32,508 bases of DNA. It comes from Planctomycetota bacterium (GTDB lineage Bacteria > Planctomycetota > UBA1135 > GCA-002686595). The stretch lies in the NCBI GenBank assembly GCA_016712565.1, contig JADJQU010000017.1:1-32508 (forward strand), in the 5' to 3' direction. The notes beneath the pieces were generated by a model. It ran no database searches. It was given only the letters and a program-made list of their open reading frames with translations, and was not told the origin of the DNA. Shown here one piece after another: positions 16,760 through 25,223 of the stretch. Position 1 is the first letter of the stretch. Every line of letters begins with the position of its first letter. Both the position numbers and the translations under genes were made by a program.

Positions 16760-16888
16760 CTGGGACCCATGCTGTTCTTCACCGGTCCCCTTGGGACGCT
16801 CGAGCCGCAGTCCGGCCTCACCGCATGCGGCATGCCCGTCCCCGACTCGCGCGGGGACGGTCGCTGGGGAACTCCCACACGATCTTGA
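16760..16888 (+). pseudogene. Decayed duplicate of the 5' end of the RCC1-like gene
   Basis: Bases 16760-16861 align without gaps to 14486-14587, the signal-peptide end and first mature residues of the gene upstream. By hand count 87 of 102 bases match. The frame is kept ('FFTGPLGTLEPQSGLTACGM' against 'FVAGPVGTLEAQSGITARGM') but stops at 16886-16888. Eleven of the fifteen differences change an amino acid, mostly at first codon positions, which fits loss of constraint. No RCC1 repeats follow, so this is a remnant of a second copy or a partial duplication. Confidence 0.7.
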
Positions 16889-17307
16889 GCACGCCTCACG
16901 CGCTCCTGCCGCAAGTGACGGGGATCGCTCCCGCCGCGTTGGGGTCGGCCGGTCCTCTCGGAGACGCGGCGGGAACTTCCCGCGCTGCGTTCGCCAGCTC
17001 GCCCGCGGCGGCGAGCAGCCCGGGGCCCACTCCTGCTATCCATGGCTTGGTCCTGGACGTGGGCCGCACGCACGTCGCGTACTTCGAGCCGGGCGGCGGC
17101 GGTTGGCAGCGCTGGTACCAGGAACACCCTGGGAGCGCCGGCTACCTGCGGGTCTCGCGGCCGGTGATCGACGCGCGCCACGGCTTCGTGCTGCTGCTCG
17201 GGGACTTCGGTTCCGACATGCTCGCGGGATACGCCTGGCTCGGCCTCTACCGCATCGACAAGAACCGGCTCGAGAAGCTCTGCGTGGTCGTGATCAGCGT
17301 TTCCTGA
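16885..17307 (+). CDS. Small hypothetical protein, start uncertain
   Basis: The last 89 codons (about 17040-17307) look truly coding, with GC at nearly every third base and a balanced composition: 'GLVLDVGRTHVAYFEPGGGG', 'RWYQEHPGSAGYLRVSRPVI', 'GYAWLGLYRIDKNRLEKLCV'. The frame is open upstream without a good ATG. TTG 16885 is the best start I can offer and overlaps the remnant's stop, but the segment before 17040 is Ala/Pro/Ser-rich and less convincing. It may itself be the 3' end of a deleted gene, given the decayed duplicate just before it. I do not recognise the product. Confidence 0.4.
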   Translation: MSTPHALLPQVTGIAPAALGSAGPLGDAAGTSRAAFASSPAAASSPGPTPAIHGLVLDVGRTHVAYFEPGGGGWQRWYQEHPGSAGYLRVSRPVIDARHGFVLLLGDFGSDMLAGYAWLGLYRIDKNRLEKLCVVVISVS

Positions 17308-17527
17308 GGTTCCGTCCTCCCCACGGACCCGTGCGGCGCCGCCTGTCGGCCGCTCCCCGCATCGGACGCCGCTGAGGAGCTCCCGCCGCGGCGCCGCCTC
17401 GTCACGGGATCTGCGGAGGCACGGCGGGGTGGGAGCGCGGGCGGAGTTTCCGAGCTCCGCGCGGTTCCCCAGCCACCGTCCCTGTGGGAGATTTCCCTGC
17501 GGTGCGATAGTACGGGCCGAGACACCC

Positions 17528-17752
17528 TCATCGGAGGCTCCGCCGCCCAGGAACGCCCTGGACGAAAGCCCTGACCTCGCACTGCAAGCTCAAGAACCCA
17601 GGCTGGTTCTCGCCGAGCGCCTCGGCCTCGAAGACCGCCTCTTCGCCCTCGGCGATGTGCACGGGCACGGCGTGTTCGTGTGGGCGACTCGGCGGCTTCG
17701 ATCTTCTCTGGCCCAGGCTCTCGGCGTGGAATCCCATGAGAGGCAAACCCAA
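17528..17752 (-). CDS. Doubtful small ORF in a 523-base gap
   Basis: This is the only coding-like frame between 17308 and 17830. From ATG 17737 (or TTG 17752) it encodes about 70 residues with high third-position GC, including 'HEHAVPVHIAEGEEAVFEAE' and 'ALGENQPGFLSLQCEV', and stops at TGA 17528. It resembles no family I know and could be a fragment of a longer gene. The rest of the gap (17308-17527) shows nothing. Confidence 0.25.
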   Translation of the reverse strand: MGLPLMGFHAESLGQRRSKPPSRPHEHAVPVHIAEGEEAVFEAEALGENQPGFLSLQCEVRAFVQGVPGRRSLR

Positions 17753-17830
17753 TGGGTCGTTGGCGGACCTGCATGATCGCCGCGGGCGTCTGGGTGCAGC
17801 GGGCGCGGGAGGGACCCATCGTCCATCGCT

Positions 17831-20203
17831 TCAGACCGTTCGCAGTCGCAGTCGGCTGAGCGCGAAGGAGATGTACACCAGACCCAGCGGGTTCTTCTCC
17901 TTCAGGAGCTTCAGGCGAGCGCGGCGCATGGCCACGCCGACTTCCAGTTCCTCATCCAGCAGGCCGCGCAAGAACTCCATGCCGAAGCGCGTCGCCAGGG
18001 GCTCGAAGATGGTGATTTCCGTGCCGATCACCCCGGCAGCGTTGGCGTCCTGCACGAACGCGGAAACCATGCCGAAGGACTGCGAGGGCAACAGGGCGGT
18101 CGTGCGACATCCGTTGAGGAAGACCAACGGCCGCACCCCTTCCCAGCGCACCCGCTGGCTGATGAGGGAAGCATCGATGCGAGCGGAGGTCACTGGACCC
18201 ACCAGGAGTGCGGGGATGTCCTTGCGCAGTCCGACGTAGTCGCCATGACAGTAGAAGTAGGCCACGTGACCCGGTGAGCCGGTCAATGCCGCAAGCGTCT
18301 TTTCGCGCGAGTCGGCAAGTCCGACACCCGGGAACAACTGACGAATCTGCGCGACGTGCTGCTCGCGCATGCTGAACTGTGGATCGGTCGAGACTGCGAC
18401 GGTGAGTCTTGGTTCCGCCGTGCAACCCAGGTCGGACGCGGCTCCTGTGGATCCGACGCCCGACGCGCCATCGATCGTCAGAGGCAAGCCGAGATAGTGG
18501 CGGAATCCCCAGAATCCCGAGGGGCAGACGACGGTGTCCTTGTCCCGCGAGGGACACTGACCCTTCCAGCAGCGACTGTCCTCCAAGTCGGGGAGCGCTG
18601 GGTCCGCCAGGCTTTCCTTGAAGGCACTGCACAGCGTGAGATGCGGGTCGTTCGGGTCGAGCGGACGATCGTAGAGCACGGCCACGGGAACCAGTTCCGA
18701 GGAAGTCGTGCGGCTGGCGAACTGGATGTAGGACGGCTCCGAGACGAGCGACTCCAGTCGCTGACCCTGTCCGGCGAGCTTGGCGTTCGCGGTGCGTCGC
18801 AGCACGTCGAAGCAGCGCCTGCCTGCGCGTGCCATGGTCACCAGGTCGGCCCCGAGCTGATCGAGGGTTTGCGTACCGCCGTAGCGGAAATGGACTCCGG
18901 GCTTGCCGCTCCACTCTTCGATGTCCCCCCAAGCCGCAGCCCGCAGCACGGCGCGCAATTCGCGCACCAGGGTGTCCAAGGTCGCCGAGGAGAAGTGCAC
19001 ATCCTCCTGCACATCGTGCTTGCCGAAGATCCTCAGCTGATGGGTGCCGTCCGTGCCGTTGAGCATCAGGCTGAGGTCGTTTTCCTTGAAGCCGGTCAGG
19101 GCGTCCGCGTTGAGCTTGCGGGTGAGAAGGTAGTCGGTCTTGAAGCTGATCGATCCGTCCACGGGCCCGGGCAAGGAACTCCCGGCGCCCTTGCGCGTCA
19201 GCACCTGCACCACGCGGGAGTGCACAAGGGTCTGCTTGTAGTAGAGACTGCAGCGCAGCCGCTGCGGACCTGGTTGGGGGCCCATTTGCACTGGGAAGAA
19301 CAGCCGCTGCTTCCAGATCTCCTGCTTGCCGAGCAGGGCCTTCAGGTCGCGCTCTTCCTTTCCGCGCAGTCCCTCAACCGGCTGTCGGAGCACGGTGCCC
19401 ACGCCGTCGCTTCCCAGCTCCAGCGCGCCCCGAACCGACCCGTGTCCCAATTCGATTTCATTTGGAAAGGAGAAGAGCGCCACCTCCAGTTGCGCCCTTG
19501 CAGGCAGAAGACCCGCGGGGATGTTGACCGGTTGCCCTGCCGCTATCCCTTCGAGCAATTCTCCGATCTGAAGTGCGAACCAGCAGCGCTCGGAGGTCCG
19601 CAGCGTTTGCCGTTGATCGAGGAATTCCTGCGGGCGGGCCTGGCTCGCGAAGCCCGTGTTCACATAGCCCGCTGGGTGGGCCGCGGATTCTCTCGCACCG
19701 CCCTTCGGACGGCCGCGCTTGGCCCCCGACTTGGCCCCAGCAGGCTTGTGGAGTGCCGACTTGCTCACAGATCCTGGCGCGGCCGCCTTCGCCCGCGAGG
19801 CAGCCGAAACGGAGCGGCCGCGAGCACTCGGCGCAAGCGTCGGATCGGGCACCGACGGCAGGGGTTGTGCTGCTGGAGCTGACCTGTCCGGAGGCTTGGC
19901 ACGCTTCCACGAGCTCTTGCTGCTCTTCTTCTTGGTTCGCTTCGCGGGCGACCGACGTGTCTTCGGAACGGAGGCTGCGGCTTCACCCTCTGCCCCGGCG
20001 GGGGCCTCGGCGGGTGCCTCGGCGGACTCCTCGACAGACTCGATCGGCGGGCTCTTCTCCAGCTCTTTTTCGAGGGCAGCCAGCGAGTGCAGGATCTTCT
20101 TTCGATCCCAACCGCGAGGGTCCATGCCGCCCGCGGCGACAGCGCGAGTCGCTCCGGCCTTGGCGAAGCTCCAAAGCTCGTCGGCGGGTTCCTTCTTGGC
20201 CAC
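17831..20203 (-). CDS. CHAT-family caspase-like protease with basic disordered N-terminus
   Basis: 790 residues from GTG 20203. Residues about 50-175 are low-complexity, rich in Lys/Ala/Pro/Ser ('KRTKKKSSKSSWKRAK', 'GAKSGAKRGRPKGG'). Residues about 180-560 are unrecognised; 'SFPNEIELGHGSVRGAL' may belong to a sensor domain. The last 230 residues are a CHAT (caspase HetF-associated with TPRs) domain. The catalytic His is in 'GHVAYFYCHGDYVG', the catalytic Cys in 'RPLVFLNGCRTT'. 'AAGVIGTEITIFEPLATRFG' and a C-terminal 'LGLVYISFALSRL' complete the fold. CHAT proteases cleave partner proteins in bacterial conflict and cell-death systems. No ribosome site precedes the GTG, and a one-base deletion near 20225 would join this frame to the ORF upstream, giving about 970 residues. 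Partners are probably the small membrane proteins of the same operon. Confidence 0.8.
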   Translation of the reverse strand: MAKKEPADELWSFAKAGATRAVAAGGMDPRGWDRKKILHSLAALEKELEKSPPIESVEESAEAPAEAPAGAEGEAAASVPKTRRSPAKRTKKKSSKSSWKRAKPPDRSAPAAQPLPSVPDPTLAPSARGRSVSAASRAKAAAPGSVSKSALHKPAGAKSGAKRGRPKGGARESAAHPAGYVNTGFASQARPQEFLDQRQTLRTSERCWFALQIGELLEGIAAGQPVNIPAGLLPARAQLEVALFSFPNEIELGHGSVRGALELGSDGVGTVLRQPVEGLRGKEERDLKALLGKQEIWKQRLFFPVQMGPQPGPQRLRCSLYYKQTLVHSRVVQVLTRKGAGSSLPGPVDGSISFKTDYLLTRKLNADALTGFKENDLSLMLNGTDGTHQLRIFGKHDVQEDVHFSSATLDTLVRELRAVLRAAAWGDIEEWSGKPGVHFRYGGTQTLDQLGADLVTMARAGRRCFDVLRRTANAKLAGQGQRLESLVSEPSYIQFASRTTSSELVPVAVLYDRPLDPNDPHLTLCSAFKESLADPALPDLEDSRCWKGQCPSRDKDTVVCPSGFWGFRHYLGLPLTIDGASGVGSTGAASDLGCTAEPRLTVAVSTDPQFSMREQHVAQIRQLFPGVGLADSREKTLAALTGSPGHVAYFYCHGDYVGLRKDIPALLVGPVTSARIDASLISQRVRWEGVRPLVFLNGCRTTALLPSQSFGMVSAFVQDANAAGVIGTEITIFEPLATRFGMEFLRGLLDEELEVGVAMRRARLKLLKEKNPLGLVYISFALSRLRLRTV

Positions 20204-20739
20204 AGTGGACCCGTCAGGAATCGTCGCAGGTCGAAACTGCGCGCTCCGGCGGCAACGATGTCGGCGTTGACAGCGGTGACTGCCTGGCGATGCAGGGCGG
20301 ATCCACTGGCTCCGAAGCCCTGTGCGTAAAGCAGGGCCTGGCAGGCATCGAAGAGTGCCTCGGATCCGCGCTCCTTCATGTAGCTGCGATCACCGGACAC
20401 CTGCAAGGCCAACACGTTTGCCGCCTCCGTCGCGGCCCGCCACGAACGCCTGAGCGAATCGGGCAAGCCGGTGCTCTTGCCGACCCAGGACAGAAGCGTT
20501 CGCAGCGCTTCGTGGGCCGGTCTCGCCATGCCCGTGTCGGCGTGTCCGCCCGCTGCCTTGAGTCCCAGCTCGCCGGCCAGGTGCACGATCGTCCCGCTCG
20601 TGCGTCCGATCTGAGTACTCGGCGTGGCGATGCGTCCCGCTTGCCATGCCGGCGGTTCCGCTCGGAGCACCGCGCGGGAGAGGACGGCGAGCATCGCTGA
20701 CTCAGACAGCAGGGCGAACTTCGCTTCGTGGATCTGCAT
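20204..20739 (-). CDS. Unknown helical protein, possibly the N-terminus of the CHAT protease
   Basis: From ATG 20739, with AGGAGG 11 bases before it, the frame encodes about 178 mostly alpha-helical residues: 'MQIHEAKFALLSESAMLAVL', 'GTIVHLAGELGLKAAGG', 'SWRAATEAANVLALQV' and 'ADIVAAGARSFDL'. No known domain is seen. The frame then runs on into the protease gene without a stop, yielding Arg/Pro-rich sequence that looks non-coding. If one base is missing near 20225, the protein reads 'RSFDL-TIPDGSTVAKKEPA' straight into the protease. Because nearly all frame breaks in this window are one-base deletions, a single fused gene 17831-20739 is my preferred model. A separate gene is the alternative. 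Confidence 0.55.
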
Positions 20740-20775
20740 GTGGGCCTTCGCCTCCTGCGACGGATCGGCGCTGGA

Positions 20776-21248
20776 CTACGGCGCGGGAGCAATCGCGGGT
20801 TGTTCGGCACGCCCATGGCAGTTTGAGGCGCGGGCTTGCCGTCACTCGTCCCGTAACCCTCTCCTTCCTTGGGGTGCCTGCGCCGACCATCGAGGAACCA
20901 CTCCCAGTTGAAGGCGCCGCCTGTCTCCATCGAGCGCTTGACGAGGTTCTGAAGCCGCGCGAAGTACGCGAAGAAGCCCACCGCCAGGCCGATCCCGTAG
21001 GCACCAAAAAGCGCAGAACCCGCCGGGAACAAGGCGAGCACGGCGCCGCCGCCGATGATCCCGATCACCGTCACCAGATCGGTGAACTGGACCGCAGAGG
21101 TGCGATATCGATTGATGTAGTAGACCAGCCACCCGACGATCGAGCCGAAGGAGGCTGCCCCCAGCAACATGAGGACGGCCACCAGGACCTCGGGCAGGCT
21201 GTCCATCGAGGACCGCGAATTTTGAGTCACGAGTGCGAGCACGTTCAC
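20776..21248 (-). CDS. Small membrane protein, three predicted helices (3' frameshift)
   Basis: About 157 residues. GTG 21248 follows AAGGAGA by 6 bases and overlaps the stop of the preceding gene (GTGA). Hydrophobic segments lie at about 20-43 ('VLVAVLMLLGAASFGSIVGW'), 57-75 ('LVTVIGIIGGGAVLALF') and 78-98 ('SALFGAYGIGLAVGFFAYF'). A polar tail follows ('FLDGRRRHPKEGEGYGTSDG'). The recorded frame runs on past the next gene's start. Restoring one base near 20800 gives the ending NNPAIAPAP with TAG at 20776, 36 bases before the next ATG. The family is unknown. In the context of a CHAT protease it is a candidate anchor, sensor or pore-forming partner. Confidence 0.6.
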
Positions 21249-21511
21249 GGAGATTCTCCTTGGATTGAATGACCGGCAAGGGACCCGAGCCAGACTCGAT
21301 GCACGACTCCGCCTGCGAGCAGCGCACACGCCGCGACGAAGGCCGAGTCCCAACCTGTGTTCAGGCCGGCGAGCGCCACCAAGAGCACGAGCACCGTCAC
21401 GAGCGTGAGCCTGGGACGCTTCGGGCCGGCCCCACCGAGCCTACACTCCGCAAGCCAACCAAGCACGAGCCCGATCCCGAGGATGCCCGCCAGAGTGAGC
21501 CAGGGGTCCAC
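21245..21511 (-). CDS. Small membrane protein, three predicted helices
   Basis: 88 residues from GTG 21511. Hydrophobic stretches lie at about 5-20 ('LTLAGILGIGLVLGWLAE'), 35-50 ('LTLVTVLVLLVALAGL') and 56-73 ('SAFVAACALLAGGVVHRVWL'). Short basic loops (GPKRPR) lie between. No family recognised. It is the first gene of the putative CHAT operon and its TGA overlaps the next start by four bases, so the two membrane proteins are probably made together. The gap to the SRPBCC gene is 94 bases and would hold the operon promoter if the operon starts here. Confidence 0.6.
   Translation of the reverse strand: MDPWLTLAGILGIGLVLGWLAECRLGGAGPKRPRLTLVTVLVLLVALAGLNTGWDSAFVAACALLAGGVVHRVWLGSLAGHSIQGESP
21255..21261 (-). 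promoter_or_regulatory. Shine-Dalgarno site for the 21248 GTG start
   Basis: AAGGAGA on the minus strand, 6 bases before GTG 21248. It selects this start over the downstream ATG at codon 15 and lies within the last codons of the upstream small membrane gene. Confidence 0.65.
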
Positions 21512-21605
21512 TCAGGCATGTTAGCGAGGCAACGAGGCTTTCTCGATTCCGTGTCGGAAAAGGATCGCCCATCCAGACTGCGTCGCAGTTCAGCTGTGCG
21601 GAAGT

Positions 21606-22074
21606 TCAGCCGGCCAGGGACTCACCGCCCGATTCCGCGACCGATTGGATCGCGAGGATGCGCTGCCGGAGAAATCTCCGCATGTACTCGGTCAGAACGA
21701 GGCAGTTGGCCAGCCGGCCCAGCGGACCCATGGGCGAGTCAAATCGAATCGATCACGCACGAACGTCCCGGTCGCGTCCGGGTGAAAACGTGATCGTGAT
21801 CGAACCGTCGAAACGCGCCTCGGACCATCGAGTCGCGGAAGCTGTTCGGGCGATCGAAGGCGGTGATGCGGCTCGTCAGTCGCTGTCGCAGGCCGAAGTG
21901 GACGGCTTCCCAGGTCACTTCATCGCCCAGCTCGAGCAACCCGCTGGTCACGCCGGCCACGGCGCGCTCCCCGGTTGCCGCGGTCGACTGCACGTGCATG
22001 TCGACGCTGCGAAAGAGGTCGAACACGGCATCGATGGGAGCGGCGATCTCGAGTTCGATCTCAATGCTCGGCAT
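21606..22074 (-). CDS. SRPBCC (polyketide cyclase/START-like) protein (two frameshifts)
   Basis: About 157 residues after restoring two bases near 21775 and 21742. The N-terminus 'SIEIELEIAAPIDAVFDLFR' with 'SVDMHVQST' is the typical START-like first strand and helices. 'LLELGDEVTWEAVHFGLRQR' and 'RFDHDHVF' are inner strands. The restored end reads 'DFDSPMGPLGRLANCLVL' and 'EYMRRFLRQRILAIQSVAE', the usual C-terminal helix of ligand-binding SRPBCC proteins. These form a hydrophobic pocket for a lipid or other small ligand; the ligand is unknown. ATG 22074 precedes the first strand. Same direction as the CHAT operon but 94 bases away, so co-transcription is possible but unproven. Confidence 0.7.
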
Positions 22075-22459
22075 GCGACCTGGGCCACCTTACCTCGCGG
22101 AGGTCCGAGGAGGAACGCGGGTCGCCCGAGCAAGCACCCACGGTCAAGCCGGCCGAACCACGTCGGATTGCGGCGGCCGAGACGCGCATCGTGCACCTCG
22201 TCGTCACGGAAAGCAGGGCCAGGGGGTGGGCGCGGGGCCGCGACGTCCAAGGCGATTGCGTACGCGTCGATGGCAGGGGCCGCTGGGGGGGATCGCCGAC
22301 AGCGACGGGCTCGTCCTCCGGGGGATCCCGTCCAACGTCCAAGCCTCCCATCGCCGCGATGGGAAGCACGGCGGGGCGACCGCGCTCGCACTCAACCTTG
22401 AGGGGGAGCTGCTCGCCGCGGAAGGCGCCGGAGCCGGGGAGGTCCGCCTGGACCGCCAC
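22061..22459 (-). CDS. Doubtful ORF downstream of purF
   Basis: The start half (GTG 22459 to about 22290) has strong third-position GC and reads 'GSGAFRGEQLPLKVECERG' and 'AVLPIAAMGGLDVG'. The second half looks more coding in another minus frame ('AIDAYAIALDVAAPRPPPGP', 'FRDDEVHDARLGRRNPTWFG'). This suggests one or more missing bases near 22285. I recognise no family. It could be a small gene in a purF transcript or degraded sequence. Confidence 0.25.
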   Translation of the reverse strand: MAVQADLPGSGAFRGEQLPLKVECERGRPAVLPIAAMGGLDVGRDPPEDEPVAVGDPPQRPLPSTRTQSPWTSRPRAHPLALLSVTTRCTMRVSAAAIRRGSAGLTVGACSGDPRSSSDLREVRWPRSHAEH

Positions 22460-22475
22460 GGTCAGCGCGCGCCGT

Positions 22476-23917
22476 CTACTTCACGGGCACGCGCACGCGG
22501 ACCGAGACTTCGTCGCTCTTCTTGGTCACGTCCCCGGTGGTACTCCCCGGTGAAGCAGGCGTTGCAGAAGCGCTCGATCTTTGGATTGCCGACCCGGGCG
22601 GCGGCGTTCATGCGCTCGCGGTCGATGTACAGCAGGTAGTCGGCGTCCACGGCTCCCGGTGATTTGCTGGTTGGTGCGACCGTTGGCGACGATTCGGTCT
22701 TGGTCGCCATGTCGATGCCGTAGGGACAGGGGCGAGACCAGGGGCGGGCTCGTGATCGCCATGTAGACGCGCTTAGCGCCGGCGGCGCGCGCCATGTGGA
22801 CGATGCGGCGCGAGGTCGTGCCGCGCACGATCGAGTCGTCCACCAAGAGGACGTTCTTGCCGTCGAACTCCAGCGGAATCGTGTTCAGCTTGCGCCGCAC
22901 TCGTTCGTGCGCGCCGCCTGGCTCGGCATGATGAAGGTGCGGCCGATGTAGCGGTTCTTGACCAGCCCTTCGCGGTAGGGCAGGCCCAGGCGCTCGGCCA
23001 TGGCCATGGCGGCCTCGCGCGAGGAGTCCGGGATCGGGATGATCACGTCGGGCATCGGCGCGCGACGCCAGCCACTGATCCGCCAGGGCCTCGCCGAAGC
23101 GGCGGCGTCTTGTAGACGGAGATGTCGTCGAGCATCGAGTCGTGTCGCGCGAAGTAGACCAGCTCGAAGATGCAGGGGCGGTGGGGCTTATTGGTCAGCT
23201 TGCGCGAGAGGATCTTGCGATCGGAACCGATGTAGATCGCCTCACCCGCCCCGATGTCGGCGTCTTCGCAGCCGATCACGTCGAGCACGACGCTCTCGCT
23301 GGCGCAGGCGTACCAGACGCCCTCTTCCGTGCGCTCTCGCCGAAGCAGATCGGCTTGATGCCGAAGGGTCGCGAAACGCGACCCATGGCGCCGTCGGCCA
23401 GGATGCACACGACGGAGTAGGCGCCCTTCACTTCGGCGAAGACCCTTCTTGACGGCGAAGAACACATCCTCGGGGAGGATCTTGCTGCCCGGCTTGATGC
23501 GCTCCTCGAGGTCGCGCGCGAAGACGCAGAGAATCACCTCCAGGTCCAGGAGCTGCTGATGCACGCCCGACAGGCCCAGGCGCTCCTTCAGCTCGAGGAA
23601 ATTCGCTGACATTCCCGTTGTGCGCCATGGCGACGCCGAACGAAACACCATGTGGAAGGGCTGCACGTCCTCGTCGGTGCCGCTCCCACCGGGTAGCGCA
23701 CGTGGCCCACGCCCAGGGACCCGCGCAGGCGCGGCATGTTCTCTCGTTGAACACGTCGCGCACCAGGTCCGAGTCCCTTCTTGACGTGGAAGGAATCGGT
23801 GAAGGTGGTGATGCCCGCCGCGTCCTGGCCGCGGTGCTGCACTGGCGAGCAGCCCCTCGTAGATCTCGAGGCGACGTCGCTCTCCTTGGGGCCGTAGATG
23901 CCGATGAATCCGGACAT
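22476..23917 (-). CDS. purF: Amidophosphoribosyltransferase (glutamine PRPP amidotransferase), heavily frameshifted
   Basis: First committed enzyme of purine synthesis: PRPP plus glutamine to phosphoribosylamine. After bridging about ten one-base shifts the protein is about 485 residues, normal for PurF. The N-terminal Ntn glutaminase domain shows 'LQHRGQDAAGITTFTDSFH', 'RGSLGVGHVRYP' and 'AMAHNGNVS'. The phosphoribosyltransferase domain has the PRPP loop 'NVLLVDDSIVRGTTSRRIV'. The C-terminal 'ERFCNACFTGEYPTGD' holds the CxxC expected of the iron-sulfur type. Family members begin MCGI with Cys2 as nucleophile; this one reads MSGFIGIYG. A Ser there would stop glutamine use, unless the base is miscalled. 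It ends VRVPVK at 22476. The gene stands apart from other purine genes and diverges from the methyltransferase gene. Confidence 0.88.
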
Positions 23918-24154
23918 GCTGGTGTGTTGGCCACGCCCGGTCGACGCGGGCGGCAGGGTGCACCGCTCCGGAGGTTCCCGGCGCTCCCGCACGGAGCGTC
24001 GCGAAGCCTTCGAACCCGGAGTCTCGACCGGTCCGTGGACAGATGACAGTCTAGGCCCTCCGGGCTCGAACTTCCCGCGGCGAGGTCCCTTCCCCGCGGC
24101 CCCCTCGACTCATCGCCGCGCCCAGCACGCGGAGAACCGGGCCGGACTGCCGAG

Positions 24155-25199
24155 ATGTTGGATCGCTTCGCCCTCTACGAACTGTGCGTCCAGGCCCCTC
24201 TCCTCCAGGCGGCCTTCCTGGGCGCCGTCCACGGCGGCCGGCCGCTCTTGCTGCGCGAGGACTTCTCGGGCCGAGCCGCTCCGGCCGCCCGCCTGGCTCG
24301 CCCAGGACGAACAGGCCCGCGCCTGGGCCGTGGATTCCGACGGGGAGGCCCTGGGATTCTGCACGAGGCCCTGGGGGAAGGCGCCCGAGGGCCGTAGGTA
24401 CCGAGCCGCGCTCCCGGGTTGGCCGGCCGCGGGCCTGGGGTCGCGCCCGCGGCCTCGACTCCGGGACCTGGGACCCCGCCCATCCTTATTGCGGGCGGGT
24501 GCCTGGGTCCCTGCCCCTACCCGAGGCCTGGGACACCGGAGCGCGGCCCGCGGACTAGCGCTGCGCCCAAATCGAGCTCCCACCGGGGCCGGCCGGCCCC
24601 CCGGGCACGGGGGTCGCGTTCCCCCTCCCCGGCTGGCTCCAAAGACCCGCGGGCGGTCCGCGCCGGCGCCAAGTTCGTCGTCTGGCCGGACGTCCTGCTT
24701 CCGGTCGCCCGGGGACCCGCCCATGGATGTGATCCCACGCGGGGAACTTCTCCTGGGGTATCTCCCCAATCGGAGGGAGCTCTCTGACCTTCCTTCGAGC
24801 GTGCCGCGCGCGACTGGCTCCGGGCGGAATTCTCGCCACGGACGCGCCGTTCGGGGGCGCCTCGCCTTTCAACGGGTTTCACGGAGCGCGTGACCTACCT
24901 GCCGGACGGCCGACGGGTCCGCACGCTTTGGCGGCGGGTCGAAGCGGACCCGATCCGCGGAACCGTCGGTCAACACGCTCTCCTTCCGCGTGGACCGGGA
25001 GGGAGGAAGTGGAACTCGACCTGCCGGAGGCCCCACTATCGCTGGCGACTCTGGTCCCCTGCCCGAATTGCGCGAAGCCCTGATCGAAGCCGGATTCGAG
25101 TCCGTCGAGGGCCACCTCGAACTCGACCCCTCGGACCCGCGGCCGGCGGCTCTCCGCGATCTCGGCCCCGACTGGACGCTGCTCGTGATTTCCCGCTGA
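24155..25199 (+). CDS. Class I SAM-dependent methyltransferase, interrupted and frameshifted
   Basis: The start reads 'MLDRFALYELCVQAPLLQAA' and 'RPLLLREDFSG', the N-terminus and motif I of a common class I methyltransferase family (LYELCVQ...LREDF.GTA). 'AWAVDSDGEALGF' is the next SAM-binding strand. From about 24640 the family pattern resumes: 'AVRAGAKFVVWPDVLLP', 'NFSWGYLPNRRELSD' (frame restored), 'LAPGGILATDAPFGGASPFN', 'HYRWRLWS' and 'ELREALIEAGFESVEGH', ending LLVISR. Between about 24400 and 24640 lies some 240 bases of Gly/Pro-coding low-complexity DNA that the family does not need. Several one-base deletions are also present. Target unknown. Confidence 0.65.
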
Positions 25200-25223
25200 T
25201 CCGCTCCCGAGACGGCGGCCGTT

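Noticed and set aside
19765..20203. Continuation of the helical ORF through the protease start (long overlap)
   Set aside because: The overlap sequence is Arg/Pro-rich and looks out of frame; a one-base error or a separate short gene explains it better than a 440-base overlap.
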